DNA from: Streptomyces varsoviensis
Lineage (GTDB): Bacteria; Actinomycetota; Actinomycetes; Streptomycetales; Streptomycetaceae
Direction of reading: 5' to 3'
NCBI RefSeq assembly: GCF_000718635.1
Contig: NZ_JOBF01000044.1
Coordinates: forward strand, 1 to 30,754
Length of the DNA stretch: 30,754 nucleotides
Positions 30,626 through 30,754 of this stretch are shown here, one piece after another. Every line of letters begins with the position of its first letter. Position 1 is the first letter of the stretch. The position numbers were made by a program, and so were the translations under genes. The notes beneath the pieces were generated by a model. That model did not search any database. It saw nothing but the letters and a program-made list of their open reading frames with translations, and had not been told where the DNA came from.

Positions 30626-30754
30626 GGATGCCCCCCGGTTGGAACTGATGATCTTCGGCGGGGTTCACGCTACCCAGGGCGTTTTGGCGATGCCATGGAT
30701 CGCGGAAATGGTTGCTGAATCCTGACGCGGGCGGGGTGGGGGGTGGGGGGGAGG

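Overview
The window is about 30.7 kb of very GC-rich, densely coded actinobacterial chromosome. It is almost certainly Streptomyces or a close relative. Pointers are the strong G/C bias at third codon positions, many GTG starts, the order ffs-dnaX-ybaB-recR-DUF5063-ask-asd-ECF sigma, and typical families (sensor-domain protein, HelD helicase, LuxR-type STAND regulator, SURF1, WXG100/ESX-like proteins).

Layout. 27-764 (-) is a membrane 'Sensor'-domain protein. 1000-3459 (-) is a HelD/HelR-type RNA polymerase-recycling helicase. Its upstream region holds two divergent promoters and a candidate antisense small RNA of about 95 nt (3503-3597) that ends in an intrinsic terminator. 3881-8849 is an accessory block: a LuxR/STAND ATPase regulator, a shorter paralogue lacking TPR and HTH regions, and a convergent SBD-HNH endonuclease of the phosphorothioate-DNA-dependent McrA type. 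Several tandem repeats separate them. 9150-10577 is a compact two-gene RiPP locus: a 25-residue precursor ending KSLKAYSWYQWL and a short cytochrome P450. This arrangement matches the atropopeptide (tryptorubin) family. It has an AT-rich control region with a Crp-like site, and a 14-bp perfect hairpin lies between precursor and enzyme. This is the most interesting system in the window. 10621-13164 (-) is a helicase-associated/WYL-type protein.

From 13431 the window is conserved core: tRNA-Ser(GGA), the SRP RNA, dnaX, a YbaB/EbfC protein, recR, a DUF5063 protein, aspartokinase (lysC/ask) and aspartate-semialdehyde dehydrogenase (asd). An ECF sigma factor with its co-translated membrane partner follows. 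A displaced copy of the recR 3' end between recR and the DUF5063 gene looks like a recombination scar. 23333-27521 carries SURF1, an S9 peptidase (tail-to-tail overlap with SURF1), a methyltransferase and a PPOX-family protein. 27529-30625 (-) is a three-gene set: a WXG100-like small protein, a large ESX-type helical protein and a lipoprotein.

How the genes work together. dnaX, YbaB and RecR serve replication and repair. lysC and asd, translationally coupled, make aspartate semialdehyde for lysine, threonine, methionine and diaminopimelate. The sigma factor and its membrane partner form a likely signalling pair. The precursor/P450 pair is predicted to make a crosslinked aromatic peptide. Family assignments rest on motif recognition and memory only; no searches were run.
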